Translations under genes and position numbers: made by a program | Notes under the pieces: generated by a model | Told to the model about the DNA's origin: nothing | Databases searched by the model: none | Seen by the model: the letters and a program-made list of their open reading frames with translations, nothing else | In this document: in pieces, positions 18,371-28,337 of the stretch | Layout: each line of letters starts with the position of its first letter | How positions within the stretch are numbered: position 1 is the stretch's first letter | NCBI RefSeq assembly: GCF_028737265.1 | Contig: NZ_JAQZAK010000006.1 | Coordinates: 62,001 to 126,000, forward strand | Reading direction: 5' to 3' | Source: Actinomycetospora callitridis | Lineage (GTDB): Bacteria; Actinomycetota; Actinomycetes; Mycobacteriales; Pseudonocardiaceae | DNA: 64,000 bases

Positions 18371-19278
18371 CGCCCCGAGGACGAGCTGCTGCGGGCGCCG
18401 GGCCCGAACTCGTCGTCCTCGATGTCGTAGGGGATGTCCGCCGGGCGGTCGCGGTGGGTCGGGCGCGGCTGGGACTCGGGACGGGGCTCGGGCTCGGCGT
18501 CCACGGGCTCGGCGTCCACGGGCTCGGCGTCGACGGGACGGTCCTCGCCCGCTGCGTCGTAGGCCCCGAAGCCGCCGTCGGACCAGCCGTCGCCGCGGTC
18601 GGGATCGGCGCCGCCGCCCGCCGCGTCCTCGAGCGCCACGGACACCTCGACGAGGGCCTGCAGCAGGTTCTGGACGCGGTCGGGGTCGGCACCGGGCTCG
18701 ATGGTGGCGAGCACCCAGGTGTCCTCGGCCCACAGCAGCGGGACGTCCTCGCCGACGAGGTCGGCCGCGCGGGCGACGTCCGGCGTCACGAGCGGTCGCG
18801 CCTGCGCCACCGAGGTGACGAAGGCGTAGCGCTCGCCGACCTGGCCCAGCGAGTCGAGCCCCGCGTCGTCGGGCAGTGGCGCCGACGGGAGCCGCAGCTC
18901 GATCGCGACCGGCAGCGTCGCCACGCCGCGGACGGCCGCGACGATCCCGGTGACCTGGCCGGCCTGCTCGTGGTCGAAGACGTGCGCGAGGCGGCGGCCG
19001 CCCGGCCCGGGCACGGCGCCGGTGGCGAGGTCGAGCGCGCGGCCGTGGCCGCCCTGGTGCACGGCGCCGTAGCGCCAGCGACTCGGCAGGACGGGGTCGA
19101 CGTCGACGAACTCCCAGCTCTTCGCCTCCGCCCACCGACGCCGGTCGCGTCGGTGCCCGCCGGTGCGGGAGCGGTCGGAGAGCAAGAGCAGCGCCCCGCC
19201 GCCCGCGGCCAGCGCCGCGATGACGAACCAGACCCAGGCAGGCACGGCCCTGAGCCTACGACGCCCTCGTCCCCCCAT
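18367..19278 (-). CDS. Membrane-anchored conserved protein, first gene of pyrE operon
   Basis: 303-residue protein with a basic N-terminus, one membrane helix (VPAWVWFVIAALAAGGG, about 12-28), a soluble domain of about 180 residues and an acidic, proline-rich disordered tail holding three VDAEP repeats. Function unknown; placement before pyrE matches Rv0383c of M. tuberculosis (from memory). The start is uncertain: ATG at 19278 gives a basic leader before the helix, while GTG at 19245 starts right at the helix. Its stop overlaps the SDR start by 4 nt (GTGA), beginning a chain of coupled genes. Confidence 0.75.
   Translation of the reverse strand: MGGRGRRRLRAVPAWVWFVIAALAAGGGALLLLSDRSRTGGHRRDRRRWAEAKSWEFVDVDPVLPSRWRYGAVHQGGHGRALDLATGAVPGPGGRRLAHVFDHEQAGQVTGIVAAVRGVATLPVAIELRLPSAPLPDDAGLDSLGQVGERYAFVTSVAQARPLVTPDVARAADLVGEDVPLLWAEDTWVLATIEPGADPDRVQNLLQALVEVSVALEDAAGGGADPDRGDGWSDGGFGAYDAAGEDRPVDAEPVDAEPVDAEPEPRPESQPRPTHRDRPADIPYDIEDDEFGPGARSSSSSGR
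18491..18535 (-). repeat. 15-bp tandem repeat, three copies (VDAEP)
   Basis: On the + strand GGCTCGGCGTCCACG occurs twice exactly and once with one change; in the gene it encodes three Val-Asp-Ala-Glu-Pro units in the disordered tail of the membrane-anchored protein. Confidence 0.88.
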
Positions 19279-19398
19279 CGTGCAGCACGTCACCGGCGCG
19301 CCGGAGGAGATGTGATCGATGGTCGTGGCCATGGCCCCGGATTCCGCTCACGTGGGAGCGCCGGAAGCGGTCGCGGCGCACGGATAGGCTCGATCGTC

Positions 19399-21111
<1,713 letters not shown>

Positions 21112-21263
21112 GAGCACTCCCATCCGCGCGTCACCCACGGCTCACCGACGCCCACGAGGGTGGCCGCGTGGCTCGATCGACGCTCGCCGCCGCCCTGCTC
21201 CGACGTGCCGGGTCGCCTGACGCGGTTCCCGGCTGGCGAGGACGAGGGCGGGGCGCGCCCGTG

Positions 21264-21292
21264 AGGCCCTCGGGAGCCGTTTGTGAGGGCCT
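21264..21292 (+). terminator. Hairpin after ABC-F gene
   Basis: AGGCCCTC (21264-21271) and GAGGGCCT (21285-21292) form an 8-bp perfect stem with a 13-nt loop, about 150 nt after the ABC-F stop and before the MarR promoter. There is no U-run, as is usual in these genomes. Confidence 0.5.
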
Positions 21293-21336
21293 ACTCGTCA
21301 GCGCGGACGGTCGATTGACGAAACCGCCCACCAGTG

Positions 21337-21369
21337 CTTGCATCACTGCATTCATTGCATGACTGCAAG
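21337..21369 (+). promoter_or_regulatory. Nested palindrome before MarR gene (putative operator)
   Basis: CTTGCA (21337-21342) pairs with TGCAAG (21364-21369), and inside these arms TGCA (21347-21350) and TGCA (21356-21359) form a second symmetric pair. The site ends 10 nt before the MarR ATG at 21379, the usual place for a MarR autoregulatory operator. It is also AT-richer than its surroundings. Binding is inferred. Confidence 0.6.
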
Positions 21370-21378
21370 GATCTGACG

Positions 21379-21840
21379 ATGGACGAGCGGGACCGGCTCG
21401 CGACGAGCTTCGGGGACATGCGGCGCGCGATGATCCCCGCGTTCGTGCTGGACCTCCTCGCCACCGTCGACGGCGGGGACGAGCTCTCGATGACCCAGCT
21501 CGCCACCCTCTACGTCCTCGACGCCGGCGAGCCGGTGTCCCTCGGCGGGCTCGCGGACCGGATCGGGCGGTCGGTGTCGGCGACCAGCCGACTCGTCGAC
21601 GCCCTGGTGCGCCGTGGTCTCGTCGAACGCCGGGAGCACCCGTCCGACCGTCGCGTCCGGCGGATCGCGCTCGCCGACCACGGCGACGCCCTGCTCCGCC
21701 GCCTCGAGCGCACCCGCGCCGAGGCCCAGCTCGAGGTGATGGACCGCCTCGCCCCCGCGGACCGGGCCCTGGTGGCCCGCGCGATGACCCTGCTCGGCGA
21801 CTCCGCCCGGCAGGGACGAGAGAAGAGAGACCCGCCATGA
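21379..21840 (+). CDS. MarR family transcriptional regulator
   Basis: 153-residue winged-helix regulator: dimerisation helices at both ends and a central HTH/wing (LGGLADRIGRSVSATSRLVDALVRRGLVERREHPSDRRVRRIAL, about 53-96) with the MarR hallmark DRR wing. ATG at 21379 is preferred over upstream in-frame codons because the palindrome above would otherwise be coding. Its stop overlaps the ATG of the PEP-utilising enzyme (ATGA), so the two are coupled and the regulator very likely controls that enzyme, responding to a small phenolic or drug-like ligand by family precedent. Confidence 0.9.
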   Translation: MDERDRLATSFGDMRRAMIPAFVLDLLATVDGGDELSMTQLATLYVLDAGEPVSLGGLADRIGRSVSATSRLVDALVRRGLVERREHPSDRRVRRIALADHGDALLRRLERTRAEAQLEVMDRLAPADRALVARAMTLLGDSARQGREKRDPP

Positions 21841-24446
21841 CCGACGCACCGCTCGTCCTGCCCCTGGAGGCCGTCGACCCGACCGACCCCGACACCCTCG
21901 GCCGCGTCGGCGGCAAGGCCGCCAACCTCGGGGCCCTCGTCCGCGCCGGCTTCGCCGTGCCGGCCGGGGTCTGCCTCACGACCGCCGCGTACCGACGGGC
22001 GGTGGGCTCGGCGCTCGACGCGCTGCTCGCCGAGGACATGGACGCGGTCGGCCTCGCCGAGAAGGCCCGCGCCGCGGTGCTCGCGGTGCCGATCCCCGAC
22101 GAGGTCGCGGCCGCGGTGCGGGCGACGTGCCCCGACGGGCCGGTGGCGGTCCGCTCATCGGCGACCGCCGAGGACCTGCCGGGCGCGAGCTTCGCCGGCC
22201 AGCAGGACACGTTCCTGAACGTCGTCGGCGACGACGCGGTGCTCGACGCGGTGCGGCGCTGCTGGGCCTCGCTCTGGACCGACCGGGCCGTCGCCTACCG
22301 CGGCGCCCACGACATCGACCACGCCGCGGTCACGCTCGCCGTCGTGATCCAGTCGATGGTCGACGCGCGGTGGGCCGGCGTCCTGTTCACCGCGGACCCC
22401 GTGACCGGACGCCGCGGGCAGGCCGTGATCGACGCCGCGCCGGGGCTCGGTGAGTCGGTGGTCTCGGGCTCGGTCGATCCCGAGCACGTCGTCGTCGACC
22501 CGGCCGGCGAGATCGTCTCCCGGCACGCGGGCGCCGGCGGGACCGTCGTCCGTGCCCTGCCCGGCGGGGGCACCGAGACCGTGGCGCACCCGAGCGGTGC
22601 GGCCTCCCTGGACGACGCCGACGTGCGGACGCTCGCCCGTCTCGGCCGCCGGGTCGAGGCGCTGTTCGGCGCGCCGCAGGACATCGAGTGGGCCCTGGAC
22701 GGCGACGGCCGCGCGTGGTTGACCCAGTCGCGCCCGATCACGACGCTCTACCCGCTCGTGCCCGGACGCCCGGGCCTGCGGCTGTTCCTCTCGGCGAACG
22801 TCGCGCAGGGCGTGTTCCGGCCGTTCACCCCCGCCGGACTCTCCGCGGCCCGGCACCTCGCCTCCGGCGTCGCGGGCCTGCTCGGTGTGCCGGTCGACGA
22901 TCCCGAGCAGGGCCCGCCGATGCTGTCCGAGGCCGGCGAGCGCGTGTTCGTCGACCTCACCGACGTCCTGCGCAGTCGGGTGGGCCGCGCCGGAGCCGCC
23001 GGGGTGCTCGGGGTGATGGAGACCCGCTCGGCCGAGGTCATCGCCACCCAGCTCGACCGACCCGAGCTCGCCGTCACCCGGCGCTCGCCCCTGCCGACCG
23101 TGCGGCGGGTCGGCCGGGTCGCCCTCCGCTACCGCATCCCGCCGGCCGTCGTCGGCGCCTGGGTGCGCCCCGCCCGCGCGCGTGCCCGGGCGTCCGCGCT
23201 GGTCCGGGACGCGGCCGCGATCCTGCCCGCTCCTGCGGGCGCCGGGCGGGAGGAGCGCCTCGACCGCGTCCGCTGGATGCTCACGGCGTGCTTCGCGCCG
23301 ATGGCGCCGCAGATCGCACCGGCCCCTGCCGCCGGCTTCCTCGCCCTCGGCCTGGCCGCGCGCCTGCTCCGCGGTCGCGCCCGTCCCGGCGAGCTCGGCA
23401 CCGTGCTGCGGGGCCTGCCGCACAACGTCACCACGGAGATGGACCTCGCGCTCTGGGAGCTCGCCGTCCGCCTGCGCGACGACCCCGCCACCGTCGTCGC
23501 CCTCACCGGCACCCCGCCGGCCGAGCTCGCCGGACAGCGCAGCACCTGGCCGCCGGTGCTCGCCGAGGGTCTGGGCGCCTTCCTCGCCGCGCACGGCCGC
23601 CGCGCCGTCGCCGAGATCGACCTGGGCCTGCCGCGCTGGTCCGACGCCCCCACCCACCTGCTCGGGGTGCTCGCGAACTACGTCCGTCTGGACGACGCCG
23701 GGCGCGCTCCGGACGTCGTGTTCGCCCGCAGCGCCGCGGAGGCCGAGGCGATGATCGAGTCACTGGCCGCGCGCGCCGGCGGCCTGCGCGGACGGGTCGT
23801 GGCCGCGGCCCTGCACCGGGCCCGCGATCTCGTCGGGCTGCGCGAGCTGCCGAAGTACTGGCTGGTCACGGTGCTCGCGGCCGCCCGGACCGAGCTCGCC
23901 GCGGTGGGCGCCGACCTGGCGTCCCGGGGCCGCCTGGAGACGGGTGACGACGTGTTCTTCCTGAGCCTCGCCGAGGCCCGGGAGGACGTCGACCGCCGCG
24001 GCGTCGTGCGGGAGCGGCGCGCGACCTACGAGCGCGAACTGCGGCGCCGGCACGTGCCACGCATCGTGCTCTCGGACGGCACCGAGCCCGAGGCCCTCGG
24101 CGCCACGGATGCCCCCGCCGACGGTGCGCTCACCGGCGTCCCGGCCTCGGCGGGCACCGTCACGGGCCGGGTCCGGGTGATCACCGACCCGCAGGGCGCC
24201 CGCCTCGAGCCCGGCGACGTGCTCGTGTGCCCGTCCACCGACCCCGGCTGGACGCCGCTGTTCCTCACCGCCGGCGGGCTGGTGATGGAGATGGGCGGCT
24301 CGAACTCCCACGGCGCGGTGGTCGCCCGCGAGTACGGCCTGCCCGCCGTCGTCGGCGTCCGCGACGCCGTGGCCCGATTGACGGGCGTGGCGGAGGTGCG
24401 CGTGGACGGCACGAGCGGGCGGGTGGAGCCGCTGGTGACGTCGTAG
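21837..24446 (+). CDS. Rifampicin phosphotransferase-like PEP-utilising enzyme
   Basis: 869-residue three-domain enzyme. Residues about 15-320 are an ATP-grasp PEP-synthase/PPDK N-terminal domain (GGKAANLG; VAVRSSATAEDLPGASFAGQ; QSMVDARWAGVLFTADP), the middle 330-760 is a variable substrate-binding domain, and the C-terminal ~90 residues are the swivelling His domain with the phospho-accepting His in GGSNSHGAVVAREYGLP. This layout and length match rifampicin phosphotransferases, which inactivate rifamycins with ATP. Whether rifamycin is the true substrate is uncertain, since uncharacterised relatives are common. Translationally coupled to the MarR gene. Confidence 0.85.
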   Translation: MTDAPLVLPLEAVDPTDPDTLGRVGGKAANLGALVRAGFAVPAGVCLTTAAYRRAVGSALDALLAEDMDAVGLAEKARAAVLAVPIPDEVAAAVRATCPDGPVAVRSSATAEDLPGASFAGQQDTFLNVVGDDAVLDAVRRCWASLWTDRAVAYRGAHDIDHAAVTLAVVIQSMVDARWAGVLFTADPVTGRRGQAVIDAAPGLGESVVSGSVDPEHVVVDPAGEIVSRHAGAGGTVVRALPGGGTETVAHPSGAASLDDADVRTLARLGRRVEALFGAPQDIEWALDGDGRAWLTQSRPITTLYPLVPGRPGLRLFLSANVAQGVFRPFTPAGLSAARHLASGVAGLLGVPVDDPEQGPPMLSEAGERVFVDLTDVLRSRVGRAGAAGVLGVMETRSAEVIATQLDRPELAVTRRSPLPTVRRVGRVALRYRIPPAVVGAWVRPARARARASALVRDAAAILPAPAGAGREERLDRVRWMLTACFAPMAPQIAPAPAAGFLALGLAARLLRGRARPGELGTVLRGLPHNVTTEMDLALWELAVRLRDDPATVVALTGTPPAELAGQRSTWPPVLAEGLGAFLAAHGRRAVAEIDLGLPRWSDAPTHLLGVLANYVRLDDAGRAPDVVFARSAAEAEAMIESLAARAGGLRGRVVAAALHRARDLVGLRELPKYWLVTVLAAARTELAAVGADLASRGRLETGDDVFFLSLAEAREDVDRRGVVRERRATYERELRRRHVPRIVLSDGTEPEALGATDAPADGALTGVPASAGTVTGRVRVITDPQGARLEPGDVLVCPSTDPGWTPLFLTAGGLVMEMGGSNSHGAVVAREYGLPAVVGVRDAVARLTGVAEVRVDGTSGRVEPLVTS

Positions 24447-24528
24447 GGAATGTCAGCGGCGTGGCGCCGCAGACGTTGAGTGTTCAAACAAGGGGAGCAC
24501 GCCGAGAGGGCCACGCAGACGCGAGCGC

Positions 24529-25620
24529 TCAGACCACCAGTCGGTAGAACCGGAAGATGTCGTTCTCCAGGTCGTCGAGCACCTCGACGCCCGAGAACCC
24601 GGCGGCGCGGGCGTACTCCTCGAGCGTGCTCCGGCGCATCACCGTGCCGGTGCCGACCGAGTCGTCGGCGGAGAGCCCGTCGGGCAGGCAGCACATCAGC
24701 GAGAAGCCGTAGAACAGGCGCTCGACCTCGTCACCGTCGGGAGCGAAGGCCTCCGCGACCTTCTCGTCCATGATCAGGACGGTGCCGCCCGGCGCCACGG
24801 CCCGGCGCATCGCGGCGAGCACGGACACCGGGTCGGGCATGTCGTGGACGCACTCGAACGCGCACACGAGGTCGTAGACGCCGGCCTCGGCGCTCGCGAC
24901 CTCCGCGTGGTGCACGCGGACCCGGTCGTCGACGCCCTCCGCCTCGGCGTGACGCCGGGCGGCGGCGACCGAGGCGGCGTCGACGTCGAAGCCGTCCACC
25001 CGGGCCGTCGGGTAGCCCCGCGCGATGCCGATGCTCGACCAGCCCTCGCCGCAGCCGACGTCGGCGACCCGTCCGCCGGCGCGCAGCGCGGCGTCGACCT
25101 CGCCGAGCCGCGGCAGGTGGTCGCGGGCGAGAGCATCCCGCAGGAGCGGGCGGTTCTGGGCCGCCTGGCCCTCGCGGGCGTCGTCACCGAGGGTCTCCCA
25201 GCTCACCCCGCCGCCCGTCCGGTAGGCCTCGAGCAGGTCGTCGATGTGGCGCAGCGACGCGACGAGGATCCGCGCGAACGGCGTCAGCACCGTCTCGCTG
25301 TCGAGGTCGGCGAGCACGGGGACGTGCGCGGCGGGCATCGCGAAGCGGCGCTCGTCGGGCGCGGCGGCCGCGTCGTCGACGGTGAGCATCCCGCTCACCG
25401 CCTGGTACTCGAGCCACTCGCGGGCGTAGCGGGCGGCGGTCCCGGTGCGCGCGGCGAGCTCGGGCGCCGTGGCCGGGCCGTCCTCGGCGAGCGAGCGGAA
25501 CCAGCCGAGCCGGTCGCCCACGTAGAGCGCGGTGGTCTGCTCCATGCCGAGGATCCAGCCGAAGACGGTCTCGGCGCAGGCCTCGGTGGTGTGGGTGGGG
25601 CTGTCCTGTGTGGTCGTCAT
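24529..25620 (-). CDS. Class I SAM methyltransferase with winged-helix N-terminus (A)
   Basis: 363-residue protein. The N-terminal ~110 residues contain a dimerisation/winged-helix part (ALYVGDRLGWFRSLAEDGPATAPELAART), followed by the SAM-binding Rossmann domain with motif I VADVGCGEGWSS (about 181-192), acidic loop FDVD and the post-I FECVHDMPDP segment. The layout is that of small-molecule O-/C-methyltransferases. ATG at 25620 is divergent from the second methyltransferase gene at 25691. Paralogous in layout to the protein at 33094-34194 (both contain FDALHDM/FECVHDM-like post-I sequences). Substrate unknown. Confidence 0.88.
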   Translation of the reverse strand: MTTTQDSPTHTTEACAETVFGWILGMEQTTALYVGDRLGWFRSLAEDGPATAPELAARTGTAARYAREWLEYQAVSGMLTVDDAAAAPDERRFAMPAAHVPVLADLDSETVLTPFARILVASLRHIDDLLEAYRTGGGVSWETLGDDAREGQAAQNRPLLRDALARDHLPRLGEVDAALRAGGRVADVGCGEGWSSIGIARGYPTARVDGFDVDAASVAAARRHAEAEGVDDRVRVHHAEVASAEAGVYDLVCAFECVHDMPDPVSVLAAMRRAVAPGGTVLIMDEKVAEAFAPDGDEVERLFYGFSLMCCLPDGLSADDSVGTGTVMRRSTLEEYARAAGFSGVEVLDDLENDIFRFYRLVV

Positions 25621-25642
25621 GGGTCGACGGTGGCGCACGGGC

Positions 25643-25669
25643 CTGTCACGGCGCTGTCTCATTGCTGTC
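25643..25669 (+). promoter_or_regulatory. Three CTGTC direct repeats at 11-bp spacing
   Basis: CTGTC begins at 25643, 25654 and 25665, exactly one helical turn apart, in the 70-nt gap between two divergent methyltransferase starts. SARP/AfsR-type regulators bind direct repeats with 11- or 22-bp spacing, and an AfsR-type gene lies 2.7 kb away with similar repeats around it. Candidate activator site; binding is inferred. Confidence 0.55.
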
Positions 25670-25690
25670 GCCGCGCCGATACTCGGGGGC

Positions 25691-26320
25691 GTGAGCACGA
25701 CCAACCCCGTCCGGGGCCGACTCAACGCCGGCTTCTTCCGGCTCGTCGACCGCTACGTCCACCACGTGCTCGGTGGCCGCAAGGCCGCGCTGTTCGCCGA
25801 TCTCCCCGGGACGGTCGTGGAGCTGGGCGCCGGGACGGGCGCGAACATGCGCTACTACCCGGCGGGGACGCGGCTGATCGCCGTCGAGCCCAACCCGCCG
25901 ATGCACGGCCCGCTGCGGGACGCCGCCTCCCGCCACGGCGTGGACCTCGAGATCCGCGCGGTGGGAGCCGAGGACACGGGCCTGGCGGACGGCAGCATCG
26001 ACGCGGTGGTGAGCACGCTGGTGCTGTGCACCGTGGACGATCCCGCCGCGGTCGTCGCCGAGGTGCGCCGGATCCTGCGTCCCGGCGGGCGCTTCCTCGT
26101 CCTCGAGCACGTCGCCGCCCCGGACGGGAGCCCGCTCGCCCGGCTGCAGCGCAGCCTGCGATCCGGGTGGCGGTGGGCGTTCGAGGGCTGCGACCTGCGA
26201 CGCCACACCGGCGAGCTGCTGGCCGACGCCGGGTTCGCCGACGTGGCCCTGGAGCGCTACCGCGCCGGCTCGGTCTTCCTGCCGGTGGACGAGCAGGTGG
26301 CCGGGACGCTGCGCCGCTGA
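25691..26320 (+). CDS. Class I SAM methyltransferase (Methyltransf_11 type)
   Basis: 209-residue methyltransferase with motif I VVELGAGTGANMRYY (about 40-54), an acidic LIAVEPNPPMH after strand 2, and the SIDAVVSTLVLCTVDDP strand-4 segment, followed by RILRPGGRFLVLEHV. This resembles UbiE/Menaquinone- or phospholipid-type small methyltransferases; the substrate is not readable. GTG at 25691 is divergent from methyltransferase A. Its last 64 nt overlap the 3' end of the MFS gene on the other strand, so the two convergent transcripts are antisense at their ends. Confidence 0.88.
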   Translation: MSTTNPVRGRLNAGFFRLVDRYVHHVLGGRKAALFADLPGTVVELGAGTGANMRYYPAGTRLIAVEPNPPMHGPLRDAASRHGVDLEIRAVGAEDTGLADGSIDAVVSTLVLCTVDDPAAVVAEVRRILRPGGRFLVLEHVAAPDGSPLARLQRSLRSGWRWAFEGCDLRRHTGELLADAGFADVALERYRAGSVFLPVDEQVAGTLRR

Positions 26321-27471
26321 CCCGTCCGGCACCCCCACAGCGCCGCGCACCCGCCGACACCGAACGCCGCGGCCACCGCGATGCCGGCCGGCGGGCTCGC
26401 CGACGCCTCCGCCACGAACCCGGCCGTCCCCGGGCCGACGAGTCCGCCGACCGCGGCCGCGAGGTGCAGCACGCCGAGACGACGACCGAGGCCGAGTACC
26501 CCGAACAGCTCGGCCGCCGTCGCCCCGGTGAGCCCGACGAAGGTCCCGTGCGCCCCGCCGAACACCAGGGCGAAGCCGGCGAGGGCCGCCACCCCGTGCG
26601 CCGGCGCCCACAGGCCGAGGCTCAGGGTCATCACCACGGCGCCGGCCCGGAAGACGGCGAAGGCGCCCCAGCGGGCGACGGCCGGCACCACCGCCAACCT
26701 CGCGGCCAGGCTCGCCGCGCCCGCGGCCGCGACCAGGGCGGCGCCGGTGGCGAGGTCGATCCCCCGCAGGGCGGCGAACGGGGCGAGGTGCACGACCGGC
26801 ACGAACATCGCGGCGGAGAGCCCGACGGCACCGAGGCCGAGACGCCGGAAGCCGCGGTCGGCGAGGACGGCCCGCAGACCCGGTTGCCCAGGCGCCCCGT
26901 TCCCCGACCCTCCGGCGGGCGCCGCGGGGACGCACGCCCCGAGCACGACGGCGGCCACCACGGCGAGCACGACCGCGGCGCCCCGCAGCCCGAGCGGCGC
27001 GACGAGGGCGACCGTGGCCGGCGGAGCGATCACGGTCGCCAGCCCCGCGCCCCCCGTCGCCACGACCAGGGCCGGACCCCGGCGGCGCTCGAAGGCGGAC
27101 CCGACGGCCGCCTGCAGCGGGACGAACAGGCACCCCGCCCCGCCGCCGACGCCGAGCGCGAAGCCGGCGGCCGCCACCGGGAAGCCCGGCGCCGCAGCGA
27201 GGACGAGCAGGCCGCCGGGGACCAGGACCGCGGCGAGCGCGACCAGCGGGCGGACGCCGTGGCGCTCGGCGAGCGGGCCGGTCACCGTCCCGAGGGCGAG
27301 CATCGTGGCGAGCGTCGCCGCGAACATCACCGACGCCGTCCCCGGGCCCACGCCGAAGGTGGCGGCGACCGGCCCGGCCAGGGGACCGGTGCCGGTGGCG
27401 AGCCCGAGGGCGACCGCGGTCGCGGCCACGGTCGCCGTCAGCAGCCGCCCGGGTGCCTGTGCGGTGGTCAC
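26257..27471 (-). CDS. MFS transporter
   Basis: 404-residue polytopic protein with about twelve hydrophobic segments and an MFS-type loop between segments 2 and 3 (GPLAERHGVRPLVA). Likely proton-driven efflux or uptake of a small molecule. GTG at 27471 overlaps the stop of the deacetylase gene (GTGA), so it is co-translated with it. Context with methyltransferases and an AfsR-type regulator favours export of a modified metabolite, an inference. Last 64 nt overlap the convergent methyltransferase. Confidence 0.88.
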   Translation of the reverse strand: MTTAQAPGRLLTATVAATAVALGLATGTGPLAGPVAATFGVGPGTASVMFAATLATMLALGTVTGPLAERHGVRPLVALAAVLVPGGLLVLAAAPGFPVAAAGFALGVGGGAGCLFVPLQAAVGSAFERRRGPALVVATGGAGLATVIAPPATVALVAPLGLRGAAVVLAVVAAVVLGACVPAAPAGGSGNGAPGQPGLRAVLADRGFRRLGLGAVGLSAAMFVPVVHLAPFAALRGIDLATGAALVAAAGAASLAARLAVVPAVARWGAFAVFRAGAVVMTLSLGLWAPAHGVAALAGFALVFGGAHGTFVGLTGATAAELFGVLGLGRRLGVLHLAAAVGGLVGPGTAGFVAEASASPPAGIAVAAAFGVGGCAALWGCRTGQRRSVPATCSSTGRKTEPAR

Positions 27472-28256
27472 GATCCGTCGAAGAGGGTGGCGGCGGGCCG
27501 GAAGTACTCCCCGGCGATCGAGGCCCGGTAGCGGTCCGCGCCCACCGCGGCCTCGAGCCCGGCGGTCTGGGTGGCCTGGGCGCGCAGGGCCGCGAGCTTG
27601 CGGTCCAGGAGATCCTCGTCGAGCTCCAGGGCGACGGCGAGCTCGGCGTCCCGGCAAGGCACGAAGGCGTCACCGGCGTCGTCCATCGGCTCGGCGAACT
27701 CGGCGAACCGCCGCACCCAGTCCTCGGTCACGGCCGCGTGCAGCAGCCGTGGCGTCGCGGGCACGCGCCGCAGCGCCCGGTCGGTCCAGGCCGAGACGGC
27801 GCGGTGGTCCCGGTGCCCGGTGATGCCGTCGGGCCCGAAGGTGACGACGGTGTCGGGCGCGATCTCGGCGACGATCGCGGCGAGCTCGTCGACCGTGTCC
27901 TCGCCGGGGTCGGCGACGAGCGCCCCGTCGCGGTGGCAGCGCCCGCTCGCGTCACCGAGGAAGCGGTGCTCGATGCGGCACCGGACGGGGTCGAGCGCCG
28001 AGAGGCTCGCCGTGATCTCCCGCGACCGTTCGGCGGCGAGGCGGGCGGGCGACCAGCGACCGGGGTCGTCGGTGCCGTGCTCGCCGCGGGTGGCGGTGAC
28101 GACGACGACCCGCCTGCCCGCGGACACGGCTGCGGCCAGGACGCCGCCGGAGAGGTAGAGCTCGTCGTCGGGGTGGGCCCAGACCCCGAGCACGGTGCCG
28201 AGGGCGGCGACGTCGTCGGGGGTGCGGACGGGGCGGGTGGTGGTCGGGGCGCTCAC
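27468..28256 (-). CDS. PIG-L family deacetylase
   Basis: 262-residue zinc-dependent N-acetyl-glucosaminyl-type deacetylase (MshB/BshB/LmbE superfamily). The AHPDDE metal motif (WAHPDDELYLSGG, about 26-38), TRGEHG and the TGHRDHRAVS His-containing motif are visible. These enzymes remove acetyl from GlcNAc-inositol, from mycothiol precursors or conjugates, or from antibiotic sugar intermediates; this one is not assigned further. GTG at 28256; first gene of a two-gene unit with the MFS transporter. Confidence 0.9.
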   Translation of the reverse strand: MSAPTTTRPVRTPDDVAALGTVLGVWAHPDDELYLSGGVLAAAVSAGRRVVVVTATRGEHGTDDPGRWSPARLAAERSREITASLSALDPVRCRIEHRFLGDASGRCHRDGALVADPGEDTVDELAAIVAEIAPDTVVTFGPDGITGHRDHRAVSAWTDRALRRVPATPRLLHAAVTEDWVRRFAEFAEPMDDAGDAFVPCRDAELAVALELDEDLLDRKLAALRAQATQTAGLEAAVGADRYRASIAGEYFRPAATLFDGS

Positions 28257-28306
28257 GGCGGTCTCCGGTCGACGACGGGGTGGGACGCCGTCGAGACTCG
28301 GGCCGG

Positions 28307-28337
28307 GCGCTGTCAGCCGGCGTGCACGGCGCTGTCA
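28307..28337 (+). promoter_or_regulatory. GCGCTGTCA direct repeat, 22-bp spacing
   Basis: GCGCTGTCA occurs at 28307-28315 and again at 28329-28337, exactly 22 bp apart. It lies just upstream of the deacetylase start (28256) and overlaps the last codons of the AfsR-type gene. The same nonamer is found before that regulator gene. Putative AfsR/SARP site for the deacetylase-MFS unit. Confidence 0.55.

Noticed and set aside
21241..21378. Rifamycin-associated element (RAE) upstream of the Rph-like enzyme
   Set aside because: No GGGGCTTGC/GCAAGCCCC-like inverted repeat is present; the only symmetric element is the TGCA-rich nested palindrome.
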